From Actinomycetota bacterium (GTDB lineage Bacteria > Actinomycetota > Acidimicrobiia > Acidimicrobiales > CADCSY01): a DNA stretch of 44,631 nt. The notes below the pieces were generated by a model. That model did no database searches. It saw nothing but the letters and a program-made list of their open reading frames with translations, and had not been told where the DNA came from. The stretch is from the NCBI GenBank assembly GCA_019348555.1, contig JAHWJH010000003.1:1-44631 (forward strand), in the 5' to 3' direction. Below are positions 16,617-26,256 of this stretch, piece after piece; positions within the stretch are counted from its first letter, which is position 1, and the number at the start of each line of letters is the position of its first letter. The position numbers and the translations under genes are program-made.

Positions 16617-16690
16617 GCGTCGGGCGAGGGGCCGCCACGCCTCGGTCGCCGTCCGAGGTGCCCGGCAGGGTCGTCGAGAACCGGCTGGCC

Positions 16691-16696
16691 TACGAT
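16691..16696 (+). promoter_or_regulatory. -10-like TACGAT, leaderless geometry
   Basis: TACGAT is followed by a 6-nt spacer GGCGGG and the ATG at 16703. It separates the sigma/anti-sigma pair from the next transcription unit. Confidence 0.55.
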
Positions 16697-16702
16697 GGCG
16701 GG

Positions 16703-16864
16703 ATGGATCCGACGCTTGCTCCGGTGCTGGCCGCCAAGGTCTGGCACTACTGGATCGCCGTCCCCCTCGCCGGCGGGGGGCTGCTGCTCCTGGCGGCGAC
16801 GGTGGCGGGCTACCTGCGCAAGGTGCAGGCGCTCAAGTACCCCAGGGGCCACGACGATGGTTGA
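16703..16864 (+). CDS. 53-residue single-span membrane protein
   Basis: This small protein has one hydrophobic helix (YWIAVPLAGGGLLLLAATVA, residues ~16-35) followed by a basic juxtamembrane stretch with GYLRKVQALKYP. A positively charged C-terminal side suggests the C-terminus is cytoplasmic. I chose the ATG at 16703 rather than upstream starts because of the -10-like TACGAT 6 nt before it. It overlaps the next gene by 8 nt, so the two are probably co-translated. I do not recognise the family; it may be a membrane partner of the following metallopeptidase-like protein. Confidence 0.72.
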   Translation: MDPTLAPVLAAKVWHYWIAVPLAGGGLLLLAATVAGYLRKVQALKYPRGHDDG

Positions 16865-17957
16865 GGCCGTCGGCTGGGACATCGCCGAGAAGGTGGGGAC
16901 CCGCCTGGCGAACAGGGTCGGCAGTGGCGACACCTCTGCGAGGACCTACCGGCCCGATCTCCTCGTCGCCGACTTCGAGGAGCTGACCGCCGAAGCCGAG
17001 GGCCTCGTCGCCGAGGCCACCGGGTTGGTGTCGCTGTCGGGGCCGGCCCGAGCCCGGGTCACCGACCGGGCAGGGTGGGTCCGAGCCAACCTGGCTTCGT
17101 TCCGCCGGATGCTGGCGCCCCTCACCGATCGGCTCGCCGACCGCATGCCCAAGAGCGCCGCCGCGGCCAGCGCCACCCGGGCCATCACCGGGGTAGAGGT
17201 CGGAACCCTGCTCGGCTGGATGTCGACGCGGGTGCTCGGCCAGTACGACCTGCTCCTCGTCGACGACGACACCGCCGTCGACCAGGACCTCGTCTACTAC
17301 GTCGGGCCCAACGTCGTCGCCCTCGAGCAGCGCTTCGGCTTCCCTCCGAGGGAGTTCCGGCTCTGGCTGGCGCTGCACGAGGTGACGCATCGGGCGCAGT
17401 TCACCGGCGTGCCCTGGCTGCGCGGTCACTTTCTGTCGCTGGTGGAGGGCAGCCTCGGAAGCATCGAACCCGATCCCAAGCGCTTCATGTCGGCCCTGCG
17501 CCGTGCGGTCGACGAGGTCAAGGCCGGTCGGAACCCTCTCGACGAGGGTGGGCTGGTCGCGCTCCTGGCCACCCCGGAGCAACAGGAGCTGCTGGGTCGG
17601 ATCGGAGGCCTGATGAGCCTGCTCGAGGGCCATGGCGACGTCACCATGAACCGCGCCGGCGCCGACCGCATCCCGTCCGCCCCCCGCTTCGGTCGTGTGC
17701 TGCACCAGCGCCGGACCCAGGTGTCGGCGCCCGCCCGGCTGGTGCAGAAGCTGATCGGTCTCGACGCCAAGCTCAAGCAGTACGAGCAGGGCGAGCGTTT
17801 CATCGAAGCCGTCGAGGCCGAAGGCGGTGACGACTACCTCGCCACGGTGTGGGAAGGCCCCGAGCGTCTGCCGACGCTGGCCGAGATCCGCGACCCGGCG
17901 GCGTGGATGCGCCGCGTCGGCGCCCCCGTGCCCGGAGGAGCCGCTGCGGCCAGCTGA
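16857..17957 (+). CDS. Zinc-dependent metallopeptidase-like protein (DUF2342)
   Basis: This 366-residue protein carries an HExxH zinc motif (LALHEVTHRAQF; His174, Glu175, His178). Members of this actinobacterial family are annotated as zinc-dependent metalloproteases or as coenzyme F420 biosynthesis-associated proteins; no substrate is established that I know of. A likely third metal ligand is Glu in LVEGSLGSIE or the downstream LLEGHGDVTMNR segment. No signal peptide is visible, so it should be cytoplasmic. The ATG start overlaps the 53-residue membrane-protein gene, and the gene leads directly into tilS. Confidence 0.85.
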   Translation: MVEAVGWDIAEKVGTRLANRVGSGDTSARTYRPDLLVADFEELTAEAEGLVAEATGLVSLSGPARARVTDRAGWVRANLASFRRMLAPLTDRLADRMPKSAAAASATRAITGVEVGTLLGWMSTRVLGQYDLLLVDDDTAVDQDLVYYVGPNVVALEQRFGFPPREFRLWLALHEVTHRAQFTGVPWLRGHFLSLVEGSLGSIEPDPKRFMSALRRAVDEVKAGRNPLDEGGLVALLATPEQQELLGRIGGLMSLLEGHGDVTMNRAGADRIPSAPRFGRVLHQRRTQVSAPARLVQKLIGLDAKLKQYEQGERFIEAVEAEGGDDYLATVWEGPERLPTLAEIRDPAAWMRRVGAPVPGGAAAAS

Positions 17958-18825
17958 GCTGCTGCCCCGCTGCACGTTTCCCGCCGCCGGGACCAGCGTG
18001 GTCGCCGGGGTCTCGGGCGGGGCCGACTCCAGCGCCCTGCTGGTCCTCGCCGTCGAGTCCGGCTGCGACGTGACCGCCGTGCACGTCGACCACGGCCTGC
18101 GGCCGGGCTCGTCGGGCGAGGCCGACGTGGTGGCCGAGCTGGCGGCGACGCTCGGCGCCCGCTTCATCGCCCGGCACGCTCGTGTCGAGCACGGGCCCAA
18201 CCTCGAGGCACGGGCTCGCGAGGCTCGCTTGGCGGCGCTGCCGCCGGGGACCATGACCGGCCACACCGCCGACGACCAGGCCGAGACCGTCCTGCTCAAC
18301 CTCGTCCGGGGGGCGGGCCTCGACGGGCTGGCGGGGATGCGCCGGGGGCCGACCAAGCCGCTGCTGGGCCTTCGGCGTCGCGAGACGATGGCACTGTGCG
18401 CGTCGCTCGGGATCCGGCCACTCGTCGACCCCACCAACGTCGACCTCGCCCACCGCCGGAACCGCGTGCGCCACGAGGTGCTGCCGCTGCTGGAGCGGCT
18501 CGCCGAGCGCGATGTCGCCGCCGTGGTGGCCCGCAACGCGGCCCTGGTCGGCGACGATGCCCGTCTCCTCGACCATCTGGCCGCCAGCCTCGAGCCCACC
18601 GATGCCCGAGCGCTCGTCGTGGCCCCCCGGCCACTGGCCCGCCGGGCGTTGCGGCGGTGGCTGACCGACCAGGGCGGCGGGCACCCACCGCCGGCGGCCA
18701 CGGTCGAGCGCGTCCTGGAGGTGGCGGGAGGCCGGTGGCGGGCCACCGAGATCGGCGGAGGCCGACGGGTGGTGAGGCGCCAAGGTCGCCTCCGTGTGGA
18801 GCCGGGGTCGCCCGGCGAGCGATAG
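17944..18825 (+). CDS. tilS: tRNA(Ile)-lysidine synthase
   Basis: This enzyme ligates lysine to C34 of tRNA-Ile(CAU), changing its decoding from Met to Ile. The PP-loop SGGADSSALLVLA and the HVDHGLRPGSSGEAD motif identify the family, as does GHTADDQAETVLLNLVRGAGLDGL split by motif boundaries. The start is uncertain. Family similarity begins at about LLPRCTFP, but no ATG/GTG/TTG lies just before it. A strong Shine-Dalgarno GGAGGAG (17934-17940) sits 3 nt before CTG at 17944, which I use here. Alternatives are GTG at 17827 (131-nt overlap) or GTG at 17998, which would cut into the conserved N-terminus. Confidence 0.85.
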   Translation: MRPAELLPRCTFPAAGTSVVAGVSGGADSSALLVLAVESGCDVTAVHVDHGLRPGSSGEADVVAELAATLGARFIARHARVEHGPNLEARAREARLAALPPGTMTGHTADDQAETVLLNLVRGAGLDGLAGMRRGPTKPLLGLRRRETMALCASLGIRPLVDPTNVDLAHRRNRVRHEVLPLLERLAERDVAAVVARNAALVGDDARLLDHLAASLEPTDARALVVAPRPLARRALRRWLTDQGGGHPPPAATVERVLEVAGGRWRATEIGGGRRVVRRQGRLRVEPGSPGER

Positions 18826-18867
18826 TTGGGTGGCCATGGCCTCCACCGTGCGAACGAGCCACCGGGC

Positions 18868-19464
18868 ATGACGTCGCTGCCACCTCCCTACGACGCCGAC
18901 CCGGCCCTGGGGCCGCTCGTCGTCAGCCAGGAGGAGCTCGAGCTGCGCATCGTCGAGCTCGGCCGTCAGATCACCGCCGACTATGCCGGTCGACCGCCCC
19001 TGCTGGTCGGCGTGCTGAAGGGCGCCTTCGTGTTCATGTCGGACCTCTCCCGCGCCATCGACCTGCCGGTGGAGTTCGACTTCATGGCCGTGGCCTCCTA
19101 CGGCAGCGCCACCCGTACCAGCGGCGTGGTGCGCATCGTCAAGGACCTCGAGCTCGATCTGGCCGACCGCCACGTGTTGCTGGTGGAGGACATCGTCGAC
19201 AGTGGCCTCACGCTGTCGTACCTGCGTCGCACCCTGCTGGCCCGCAACCCCGCCAGCCTCGCCGTGTGCGCCCTGTTGGTGCGTGAGGGCAGCGACGACG
19301 AGCTCGACCTGGCCTACGTCGGCTTCGACATCTCCACCCAGTTCGTCGTGGGCTACGGGCTCGACGTCGACGAGCGCTACCGCAACCTGCCGTTCGTGTG
19401 CGCCTACGCCGGCGAGGCCGATGCCGCGCCTTCCGGTGTCGTGGGCAGGGGTGCCAGGCCGTAG
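18868..19464 (+). CDS. hpt: Hypoxanthine phosphoribosyltransferase
   Basis: This 198-residue purine-salvage enzyme makes IMP or GMP from hypoxanthine or guanine and PRPP. The PRPP-binding loop is [14 protein letters not shown], and the family segments [17 protein letters not shown] and [17 protein letters not shown] are present. The frame is open from a TTG at 18826; the ATG at 18868 gives the normal family length. The order tilS-hpt-ftsH is conserved widely in bacteria. Confidence 0.94.
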   Translation: MTSLPPPYDADPALGPLVVSQEELELRIVELGRQITADYAGRPPLLVGVLKGAFVFMSDLSRAIDLPVEFDFMAVASYGSATRTSGVVRIVKDLELDLADRHVLLVEDIVDSGLTLSYLRRTLLARNPASLAVCALLVREGSDDELDLAYVGFDISTQFVVGYGLDVDERYRNLPFVCAYAGEADAAPSGVVGRGARP

Positions 19465-19467
19465 TCT
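19462..19467 (+). promoter_or_regulatory. -10-like TAGTCT upstream of ftsH
   Basis: TAGTCT overlaps the end of hpt and lies 18 nt before the ftsH ATG. The predicted leader would be ~12 nt and contains no Shine-Dalgarno. Confidence 0.4.
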
Positions 19468-19485
19468 GGGGCCTTCCCTCGGCTC

Positions 19486-21402
<1,917 letters not shown>

Positions 21403-21408
21403 GCATCG

Positions 21409-21993
21409 GTGAAACCTGAGCCGATCGACCGGGCTCGGATCGAGAAGGCGGTCGGTGAGATCCTGATCGCCATCGGCGAGGATCCGGGGCGGGACGGCCT
21501 CGAACGCACCCCGGGCCGGGTCGCCGAGCTCTACGCCGAGATCTTCTCCGGCATCGACGACGACCCCGGCGACCACCTGAGCGTCACCTTCGCCGCCGAC
21601 CACGACGAGATGGTGATGGTGCGCGACATCGCTCTGGTGTCGGTGTGCGAGCACCACCTCGCTCCCTTTCTCGGCACCGCCCACATCGCCTACATCCCGA
21701 GCGCCGACGGTCGCATCACCGGGTTGTCCAAGCTGGCCCGCCTCGTCGACGGCTACGCCCGCCGCCCTCAGGTGCAGGAGCGCCTCACCACCCAGGTGGC
21801 CGACACCCTCGAGCGGGTGCTGCGCCCGCGGGGTGTGCTCGTGGTGATCGAGGCCGAGCACCTGTGCATGTCGATGCGGGGGGTGCGCAAGCCGGGAGCG
21901 ACCACGGTCACGTCGGCGGTCCGGGGCTTGTTCCGCGACAACGCCGCCACCCGAGCCGAGGCCATGGCCTTCATCCACCGAGGAGGCCGCTAG
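21409..21993 (+). CDS. folE: GTP cyclohydrolase I
   Basis: This 194-residue enzyme converts GTP to 7,8-dihydroneopterin triphosphate, the first step of folate synthesis. The zinc and active-site motifs are [19 protein letters not shown] and [16 protein letters not shown], which give the Cys/His/Cys ligands. The start is GTG at 21409, 6 nt after ftsH. The fol cluster continues with folP, folB and folK; the enzyme that dephosphorylates dihydroneopterin triphosphate is not obvious in the window. Confidence 0.97.
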   Translation: MKPEPIDRARIEKAVGEILIAIGEDPGRDGLERTPGRVAELYAEIFSGIDDDPGDHLSVTFAADHDEMVMVRDIALVSVCEHHLAPFLGTAHIAYIPSADGRITGLSKLARLVDGYARRPQVQERLTTQVADTLERVLRPRGVLVVIEAEHLCMSMRGVRKPGATTVTSAVRGLFRDNAATRAEAMAFIHRGGR

Positions 21994-22016
21994 CCCGCCA
22001 ACCGGCAAGGGAGGGT

Positions 22017-22022
22017 TACCGT
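22017..22022 (+). promoter_or_regulatory. -10-like TACCGT for folP
   Basis: TACCGT, a 6-nt spacer GGCCCG and GTG at 22029 form a near-copy of the arrangement before the polyprenyl synthase gene on the other strand. It implies a leaderless start for folP inside the fol cluster. Confidence 0.6.
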
Positions 22023-22028
22023 GGCCCG

Positions 22029-22817
22029 GTGGCGACTCGGGTGATGGGCGTGCTGAACGTGACCCCCGACTCGTTCTCCGACGGTGGCCGCTTCACCGAT
22101 CCGGAGCAGGCGGTGGCCCATGGCCTCGCCATGGTGGCCGAGGGCGCCGACATCATCGACGTGGGCGGTGAGTCGACCAGGCCCGGCGCCGAGCCCGTCG
22201 ACGAGGTGGAGGAGCGCCGGCGGGTGCTCGACGTCGTGGCCTCGCTCGCCGGTCGGGTGGCCGTCTCCATCGACACCCGCCACCGATCGGTGGCCGAAGC
22301 GGCCGTGGAGGCGGGCGCCACCATCGTCAACGACGTGTCGGCGTCGCTGTGGCCCGTGGCCGCCGCCTCGGGGGTGGGATGGGTGGCCATGCACATGCAG
22401 GGCGATCCCCGCACCATGCAGGTGGCGCCCCGCTACGACGACGTGGTCGACGACGTCGTGTCGTTCCTCCTCGACCGCGTCGACTTGGCGCGAGGGGCGG
22501 GGGTGGCGGAGGTGTGGATCGACCCCGGCATCGGCTTCGGCAAGACCGTGGAGCACAACCTGTCCCTGCTCGGCCGCCTCGCCGACCTGGTGGCCACGGG
22601 AGTGCCCGTGCTCGTCGGCGCCAGCCGCAAGGGATTTCTCGGCACCCTGCTCGGTGGCGCCCCTGCCGAGGACCGCCTGGAGGGATCGCTGGCGGTGGCC
22701 GTGTGGGCGGCCATGTGCGGCGTGGCCATGGTGCGGGTGCACGATGTCGCCGCCACCGTGCGGGCACTGCGCCTGGTGGGCGACGCCGCCTTCGTCCCGG
22801 CCACGGTCCGGGCGTGA
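22029..22817 (+). CDS. folP: Dihydropteroate synthase
   Basis: This 262-residue enzyme condenses p-aminobenzoate with dihydropterin pyrophosphate and is the sulfonamide target. The family motifs are complete and in order: MGVLNVTPDSFSDGG, DVGGESTRPGA, SIDTRHRSV, IVNDVSA, MHMQGDPRTMQ, DPGIGFGKT, GASRKGFLG and RVHDV. I place the start at GTG 22029, just before the first strand and 6 nt after a -10-like TACCGT. The GTG of the next gene overlaps its stop by 4 nt. Confidence 0.97.
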   Translation: MATRVMGVLNVTPDSFSDGGRFTDPEQAVAHGLAMVAEGADIIDVGGESTRPGAEPVDEVEERRRVLDVVASLAGRVAVSIDTRHRSVAEAAVEAGATIVNDVSASLWPVAAASGVGWVAMHMQGDPRTMQVAPRYDDVVDDVVSFLLDRVDLARGAGVAEVWIDPGIGFGKTVEHNLSLLGRLADLVATGVPVLVGASRKGFLGTLLGGAPAEDRLEGSLAVAVWAAMCGVAMVRVHDVAATVRALRLVGDAAFVPATVRA

Positions 22818-23320
22818 AGGGCAAGTGGGCCGAGGGGATGCCCCCTCGCAACTTCTCCTGGGTGATCCGGGACCGGCTGGCAGTCTGCGAGCGGCCGGGC
22901 GGCTACGGGGCGAGCCACCGCAAGGTCCGCCGCCAGGAGGAGGTCGTCTGGGTCAAGGCCCAGGGCTTCACCCTGGTGGTCAGCGTGCTGGCGTCTCCCC
23001 ACAACCTCCACGTCTACGAAGCCGCCGGGCTCCCGTGCCGCCACGTCCCGCTCGGTTCGGGGGACGATCCCGCCGCGGTGCTGAGCTTGCTCTACGCCGA
23101 TCTCCAGGCCGTGCTGGCCGCGGGCGACCGGGTGCTGGTGCACGACGACGACGTGGGGGATCGGCTGCAGGGGGTGATGGCCGGGTACCTGCTCCACACC
23201 GGGATGGTGCCGCACGAGCCTCGGGCGATCGCCGCCGTCGAACACCTCCTCCACCGCCAGCTGGGCCCCGCCGGCCGCCGGTTGGTCACCGTCGCCGGCG
23301 GCCTCGCCCCTCAGCCGTGA
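22814..23320 (+). CDS. PTP/dual-specificity-phosphatase-like protein with Cys-to-Asp P-loop, in the folate operon
   Basis: This 168-residue protein lies between folP and folB and overlaps both by 4 nt, so it is translated as part of the folate operon. Its C-terminal half reads RVLVHDDDVGDRLQGVMAGYLL. This aligns with the phosphatase signature VLVHCxxGxxRTGxxxAxYL, but the catalytic Cys is Asp (residue 111) and the Gly is shifted by one; His110 and Arg117 are kept. The upstream region (FSWVIRDRLAVCERPGGY, GFTLVVSVLASPHN) also resembles atypical dual-specificity phosphatases. It is probably a PTP-fold protein without Cys chemistry. A binding or metal-dependent role in pterin handling is speculation. 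Confidence 0.75.
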   Translation: MKGKWAEGMPPRNFSWVIRDRLAVCERPGGYGASHRKVRRQEEVVWVKAQGFTLVVSVLASPHNLHVYEAAGLPCRHVPLGSGDDPAAVLSLLYADLQAVLAAGDRVLVHDDDVGDRLQGVMAGYLLHTGMVPHEPRAIAAVEHLLHRQLGPAGRRLVTVAGGLAPQP

Positions 23321-23685
23321 GCACCGACCGCCTGGAGCTGCGCGGCCTGCGGGTGCTGGCCCGCTGCGGGGTCGGCGACGCCGAGCGTGAGGTGGCCCAG
23401 CCCCTCGAGATCGACCTCGACGTGGTCGTCGACCTCGGCCTCGCCGGCACCACCGACGACGTCGGCGACACCGTCGACTACGGCGGCCTGTGCACGGCAG
23501 CGGTGGCGGCGACGACCGAACCGGCGGCGCTGCTCGAGCACGTCGCGGAGCGCGTCGCCGATGCCGTGCTGGCCGGCGACGCCCGCATCGCCGCCACCGT
23601 GGTCGCCGTGCGCAAGCTCCGACCCCCGGTGCCGCACCACCTCGCCACCGCCGGCGTGCGCATCAGCCGTGCCCGCTCCTCGTAG
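23317..23685 (+). CDS. folB: Dihydroneopterin aldolase
   Basis: This 122-residue enzyme converts 7,8-dihydroneopterin to 6-hydroxymethyl-dihydropterin and glycolaldehyde. The family pattern is visible: LRGLRVLARCGVGDAEREVAQPLEIDLDV (in parts), the TVDYGGL motif, the pterin-anchoring Glu in LLEHVAERVAD and the catalytic Lys in VRKLRPPV. It starts with GTG overlapping the previous stop by 4 nt and overlaps folK by 17 nt. Confidence 0.95.
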   Translation: MSTDRLELRGLRVLARCGVGDAEREVAQPLEIDLDVVVDLGLAGTTDDVGDTVDYGGLCTAAVAATTEPAALLEHVAERVADAVLAGDARIAATVVAVRKLRPPVPHHLATAGVRISRARSS

Positions 23686-24133
23686 AGCCTTCCTGGGCCT
23701 CGGCTCCAACCTCGGCGACCGGCGCCGCCATCTCGAGGCGGCCGTGTCGGGCATGCCCGACGTCGTGGCCGTCTCCCCGGTGTACGAGACCGCTCCGGTC
23801 GGCGGTCCCTCCGGCCAGGGCCCGTACCTCAACGCCGTGGTCGAGCTGGTCACCGAGCTCGGGCCCCATGAGCTGCTCGACGTGGCGAGATCGCTGGAGG
23901 CGCAGGCGCGCCGGAACCGCACCGAACGACACGGGCCCCGCACCCTCGATGTCGACGTCCTGCTCGTCGGCGACGAGACGGTCGACGAGCCCGACCTCGT
24001 GGTGCCGCACCCGGGGATGTGGCGACGGCGCTTCGTGCTGGCCCCTCTCGCCGACCTGGCGCCCGAGCTGGTGCCCGAGGCGACGTTGGCCGCCAGCGAA
24101 GGCGCCGTCCGCCGTACCGGCATCGTCCTCTGA
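23669..24133 (+). CDS. folK: 2-amino-4-hydroxy-6-hydroxymethyldihydropteridine pyrophosphokinase
   Basis: This 154-residue kinase pyrophosphorylates 6-hydroxymethyl-dihydropterin for FolP. Motifs are FLGLGSNLGDRRRHLEAA at the N-terminus, SPVYETAPVGG, GPYLNAVVEL and HGPRTLDVDVLL with the Mg-binding Asp pair. The start is GTG at 23669, inside the end of folB (17-nt overlap), which fits the family N-terminus exactly. It ends the fol operon at a hairpin. Confidence 0.96.
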   Translation: MPAPRRAFLGLGSNLGDRRRHLEAAVSGMPDVVAVSPVYETAPVGGPSGQGPYLNAVVELVTELGPHELLDVARSLEAQARRNRTERHGPRTLDVDVLLVGDETVDEPDLVVPHPGMWRRRFVLAPLADLAPELVPEATLAASEGAVRRTGIVL

Positions 24134-24165
24134 GCTCGGCGACCGGTGGGCGGTGCCCCGGCTCA
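24131..24165. terminator. Convergent hairpin built on two stop codons
   Basis: TGAGC at 24131-24135 pairs with GCTCA at 24161-24165, and the stem extends with imperfect pairs inside. The left arm starts with the folK stop TGA and the right arm ends with the reversed stop of the minus-strand gene. It is likely a compact bidirectional terminator; there is no T-run. Confidence 0.45.
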
Positions 24166-24879
24166 GCAGCCCCGGTCCTCGACCTCGGTTGAGACCCGCC
24201 CGTCGGCGGTCACCTCCACCCTGACGCAGCGGGCCTGGAGGCGCACCGTCACCTCGTCGGATGCCGTGAAGCCCTCCGGCCCCAACGTCGCTTGGTCGTA
24301 GGGGCCGCCCGGCAGGCCGGGGTCCGCACCGGAGATGGACCGCACGTAGTCGGTCCGCAGGCTCTGGAGCGTCCGGTCCTCCAGCGCCGTGCGTATCTCC
24401 TGTTCGCGGGCAGCCGCCCGGCGATCTGCCTCGGCCGCTCCCCAGGCGTCGAACGCCCTGCTGGCCACCACGAGGAGCAGCACCAGCACCACGAGGAAGC
24501 GCCCACGCTGCTCTTTGGTCTCGAACCGGCGGCGACGCCGCCCTGGGTCGGGGGGTGGCTCCCCGGTGGGCGGCGCATCAGGGCGGGCCACCAGCAGCGC
24601 CCCCGCCCTGACCATGAGCGCCGCGAGGGCCACGATCAGCGGCGTTACCACCACCACGACCAGGAGCGACCCCAGCGAATCGCTTCCGGCTCGCACCAGT
24701 CCGACGAGGAACCCCGGGGCCGAAGCCAGGGCGGCGCTGCGCCACGGGTGAGCGGGCAGGACGGCACCGAGGCCGAGGAACACCATCACGTTCGCCACCA
24801 TGGTGGCGCCGCTGTCGAGCCACACGGCCGACACCCCTACCAGCAGCACGCCGGCGGCCACCGGGAGCAGGATCTCCAC
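24163..24879 (-). CDS. Unrecognised multi-span membrane protein
   Basis: I do not recognise this ~238-residue protein. It has about five hydrophobic segments (ILLPVAAGVLLVGVSAVWL, TMVANVMVFLGLGAVL, ALASAPGFLVGLV, SLLVVVVVTPLIVALAALMV and FLVVLVLLLVVAS). A Pro/Arg-rich cytoplasmic-looking loop precedes the last one. The C-terminal ~85-residue soluble domain has two cysteines near the end (ARCVRV and a terminal Cys) that could form a disulfide outside the cell. The GTG at 24879 begins right before the first helix. The frame stays open upstream, and GTG codons further out are possible. It is divergent from panC and convergent with folK. Confidence 0.6.
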   Translation of the reverse strand: MEILLPVAAGVLLVGVSAVWLDSGATMVANVMVFLGLGAVLPAHPWRSAALASAPGFLVGLVRAGSDSLGSLLVVVVVTPLIVALAALMVRAGALLVARPDAPPTGEPPPDPGRRRRRFETKEQRGRFLVVLVLLLVVASRAFDAWGAAEADRRAAAREQEIRTALEDRTLQSLRTDYVRSISGADPGLPGGPYDQATLGPEGFTASDEVTVRLQARCVRVEVTADGRVSTEVEDRGC

Positions 24880-24981
24880 CGGCGAAGGTGGATGTGACGA
24901 TCCGGAGCCCTGTTCCCCACAAGGTGCTCCCACCGCTCCAGGGTGGCAGAGCCACCCCTCGGTCGCCGCCACCGCACCGGT

Positions 24982-24987
24982 TAGGCT
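24982..24987 (+). promoter_or_regulatory. -10-like TAGGCT upstream of panC
   Basis: TAGGCT lies 47 nt before the panC ATG, implying a ~40-nt leader that includes the Shine-Dalgarno AGGAG (25027-25031). It would drive the panC-panD-nadB-nadC-coaX-lysS operon. Confidence 0.45.
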
Positions 24988-25034
24988 CGGCATCGGCGAA
25001 CGGCACCTCCTAGGGCCGGAACGCGAAGGAGACG

Positions 25035-25892
25035 ATGGTGCAGGTGATCGAGCGGGTGGCGGAGCTGTCGTCGGTGCTCGGCGAGGAGCGTTCGGCCGGC
25101 GCTCGTGTCGGTCTGGTCCCCACCATGGGCGCACTCCACGCCGGCCATGCCAGCCTCGTCGAGCGGGCGGCGAGCGACTGCGACGTGGTCTGCGTGAGCG
25201 TCTTCGTCAACCCCCTGCAGTTCGGCTCCGCCGACGACGCCGCCGCCTACCCACGGGACCTCGCCGCCGACCTGGTGGTGGCCGAGAAGGCGGGCGCCAC
25301 CATGGTGTTCGCCCCGTCGGTGGCAGAGATGTACCCGCAGGAGCCGGTGGTCGGCGTGCGAGTCGACGGCCGCCTGGGAACCACCCTGGAGGGCGCGAGC
25401 CGGCCGGGGCACTTCGACGGCGTCACGACGATCGTGGCGAAGCTGTTCAACCTCGTTCGGCCCGACCGTGCCTTCTTCGGCGAGAAGGACTACCAGCAGC
25501 TCCTCGTCGTGCGCCGGCTCGTGGCCGACCTCTCCTTTCCGGTCGGCGTGGTGGGATGCCCGACGGTGCGCGCCCTCGACGGCGTGGCCGAATCCAGCAG
25601 GAACCACCTCCTGTCGAGGCAAGAGCGGGAGGCGGCGGTCGTGTTGAACCGGGCCCTGCGGGCCGGCGCTGCCCTTCTCCTGGCCGGAGGGTCGGTGCCG
25701 AGGGATGCAGCCGAGTTGATGGCCGACATCATCGGGGCCGAGCCGCTGGTGGACCTCGACTACGCCGTCGTGGTGGACGCTGACACCCTGGCCGTGCCCG
25801 AGGGCGTGGAGGGTCATCTGCGCCTGCTGGTGGCAGCGCGGATCGGCACCACCCGCCTGATCGACAACCTCGGCCTGCGCGTCGCGGCGTGA
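25035..25892 (+). CDS. panC: Pantothenate synthetase (pantoate-beta-alanine ligase)
   Basis: This 285-residue enzyme joins pantoate and beta-alanine through a pantoyl-adenylate. The HIGH-type motif is MGALHAGHASLVERA, FVNPLQFG follows, and DRAFFGEKDYQQLLVVRRL binds ATP/pantoate. The KMSKS-like loop is ESSRN where many homologues have MSSRN. The ATG has an AGGAG just 3 nt upstream, a short spacing. It is the first gene of a six-gene operon; panD follows after 7 nt and supplies beta-alanine. Confidence 0.96.
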   Translation: MVQVIERVAELSSVLGEERSAGARVGLVPTMGALHAGHASLVERAASDCDVVCVSVFVNPLQFGSADDAAAYPRDLAADLVVAEKAGATMVFAPSVAEMYPQEPVVGVRVDGRLGTTLEGASRPGHFDGVTTIVAKLFNLVRPDRAFFGEKDYQQLLVVRRLVADLSFPVGVVGCPTVRALDGVAESSRNHLLSRQEREAAVVLNRALRAGAALLLAGGSVPRDAAELMADIIGAEPLVDLDYAVVVDADTLAVPEGVEGHLRLLVAARIGTTRLIDNLGLRVAA

Positions 25893-25899
25893 GGGCCCG

Positions 25900-26256
25900 A
25901 TGAGGCGGCGGATGATGAAGTCGAAGATCCACCGGGCCACGGTGACCGCCGCCGACGTCTCCTACGTGGGCTCCATCTCACTGGACCCGACGCTCATGGA
26001 GCTCGCCGACATCCGGGAGCATGAGCAGGTGCAGGTGCTCGACATCGACAACGGCGCCCGCCTGGAGACCTACGCCATCTCCGGAGGGCCGGGTGAGGTG
26101 ACGGTCAACGGCGCCGCCGCTCGACTGGTGCATCCCGGCGACCGGGTCATCGTGCTCACCTACGCCGACTACGACGAAGCCGAGCTCGGTGGGTGGAGCC
26201 CCGTGGTGGTGCACGTCGACGGCGCCAACCGCCTCCGAACCGAGATGGCGTCGTGA
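25900..26256 (+). CDS. panD: Aspartate 1-decarboxylase proenzyme
   Basis: This 118-residue proenzyme makes beta-alanine from aspartate. The self-cleavage site is Gly24-Ser25 in SYVGSISLD, where Ser25 becomes the pyruvoyl group. The catalytic region YADYDEAE and the helical segment VTVNGAAARLVHPGDRVIVL (in parts) are as in the family. It overlaps nadB by 4 nt. The PanC-PanD pair feeds coaX downstream for CoA. Confidence 0.96.
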   Translation: MRRRMMKSKIHRATVTAADVSYVGSISLDPTLMELADIREHEQVQVLDIDNGARLETYAISGGPGEVTVNGAAARLVHPGDRVIVLTYADYDEAELGGWSPVVVHVDGANRLRTEMAS

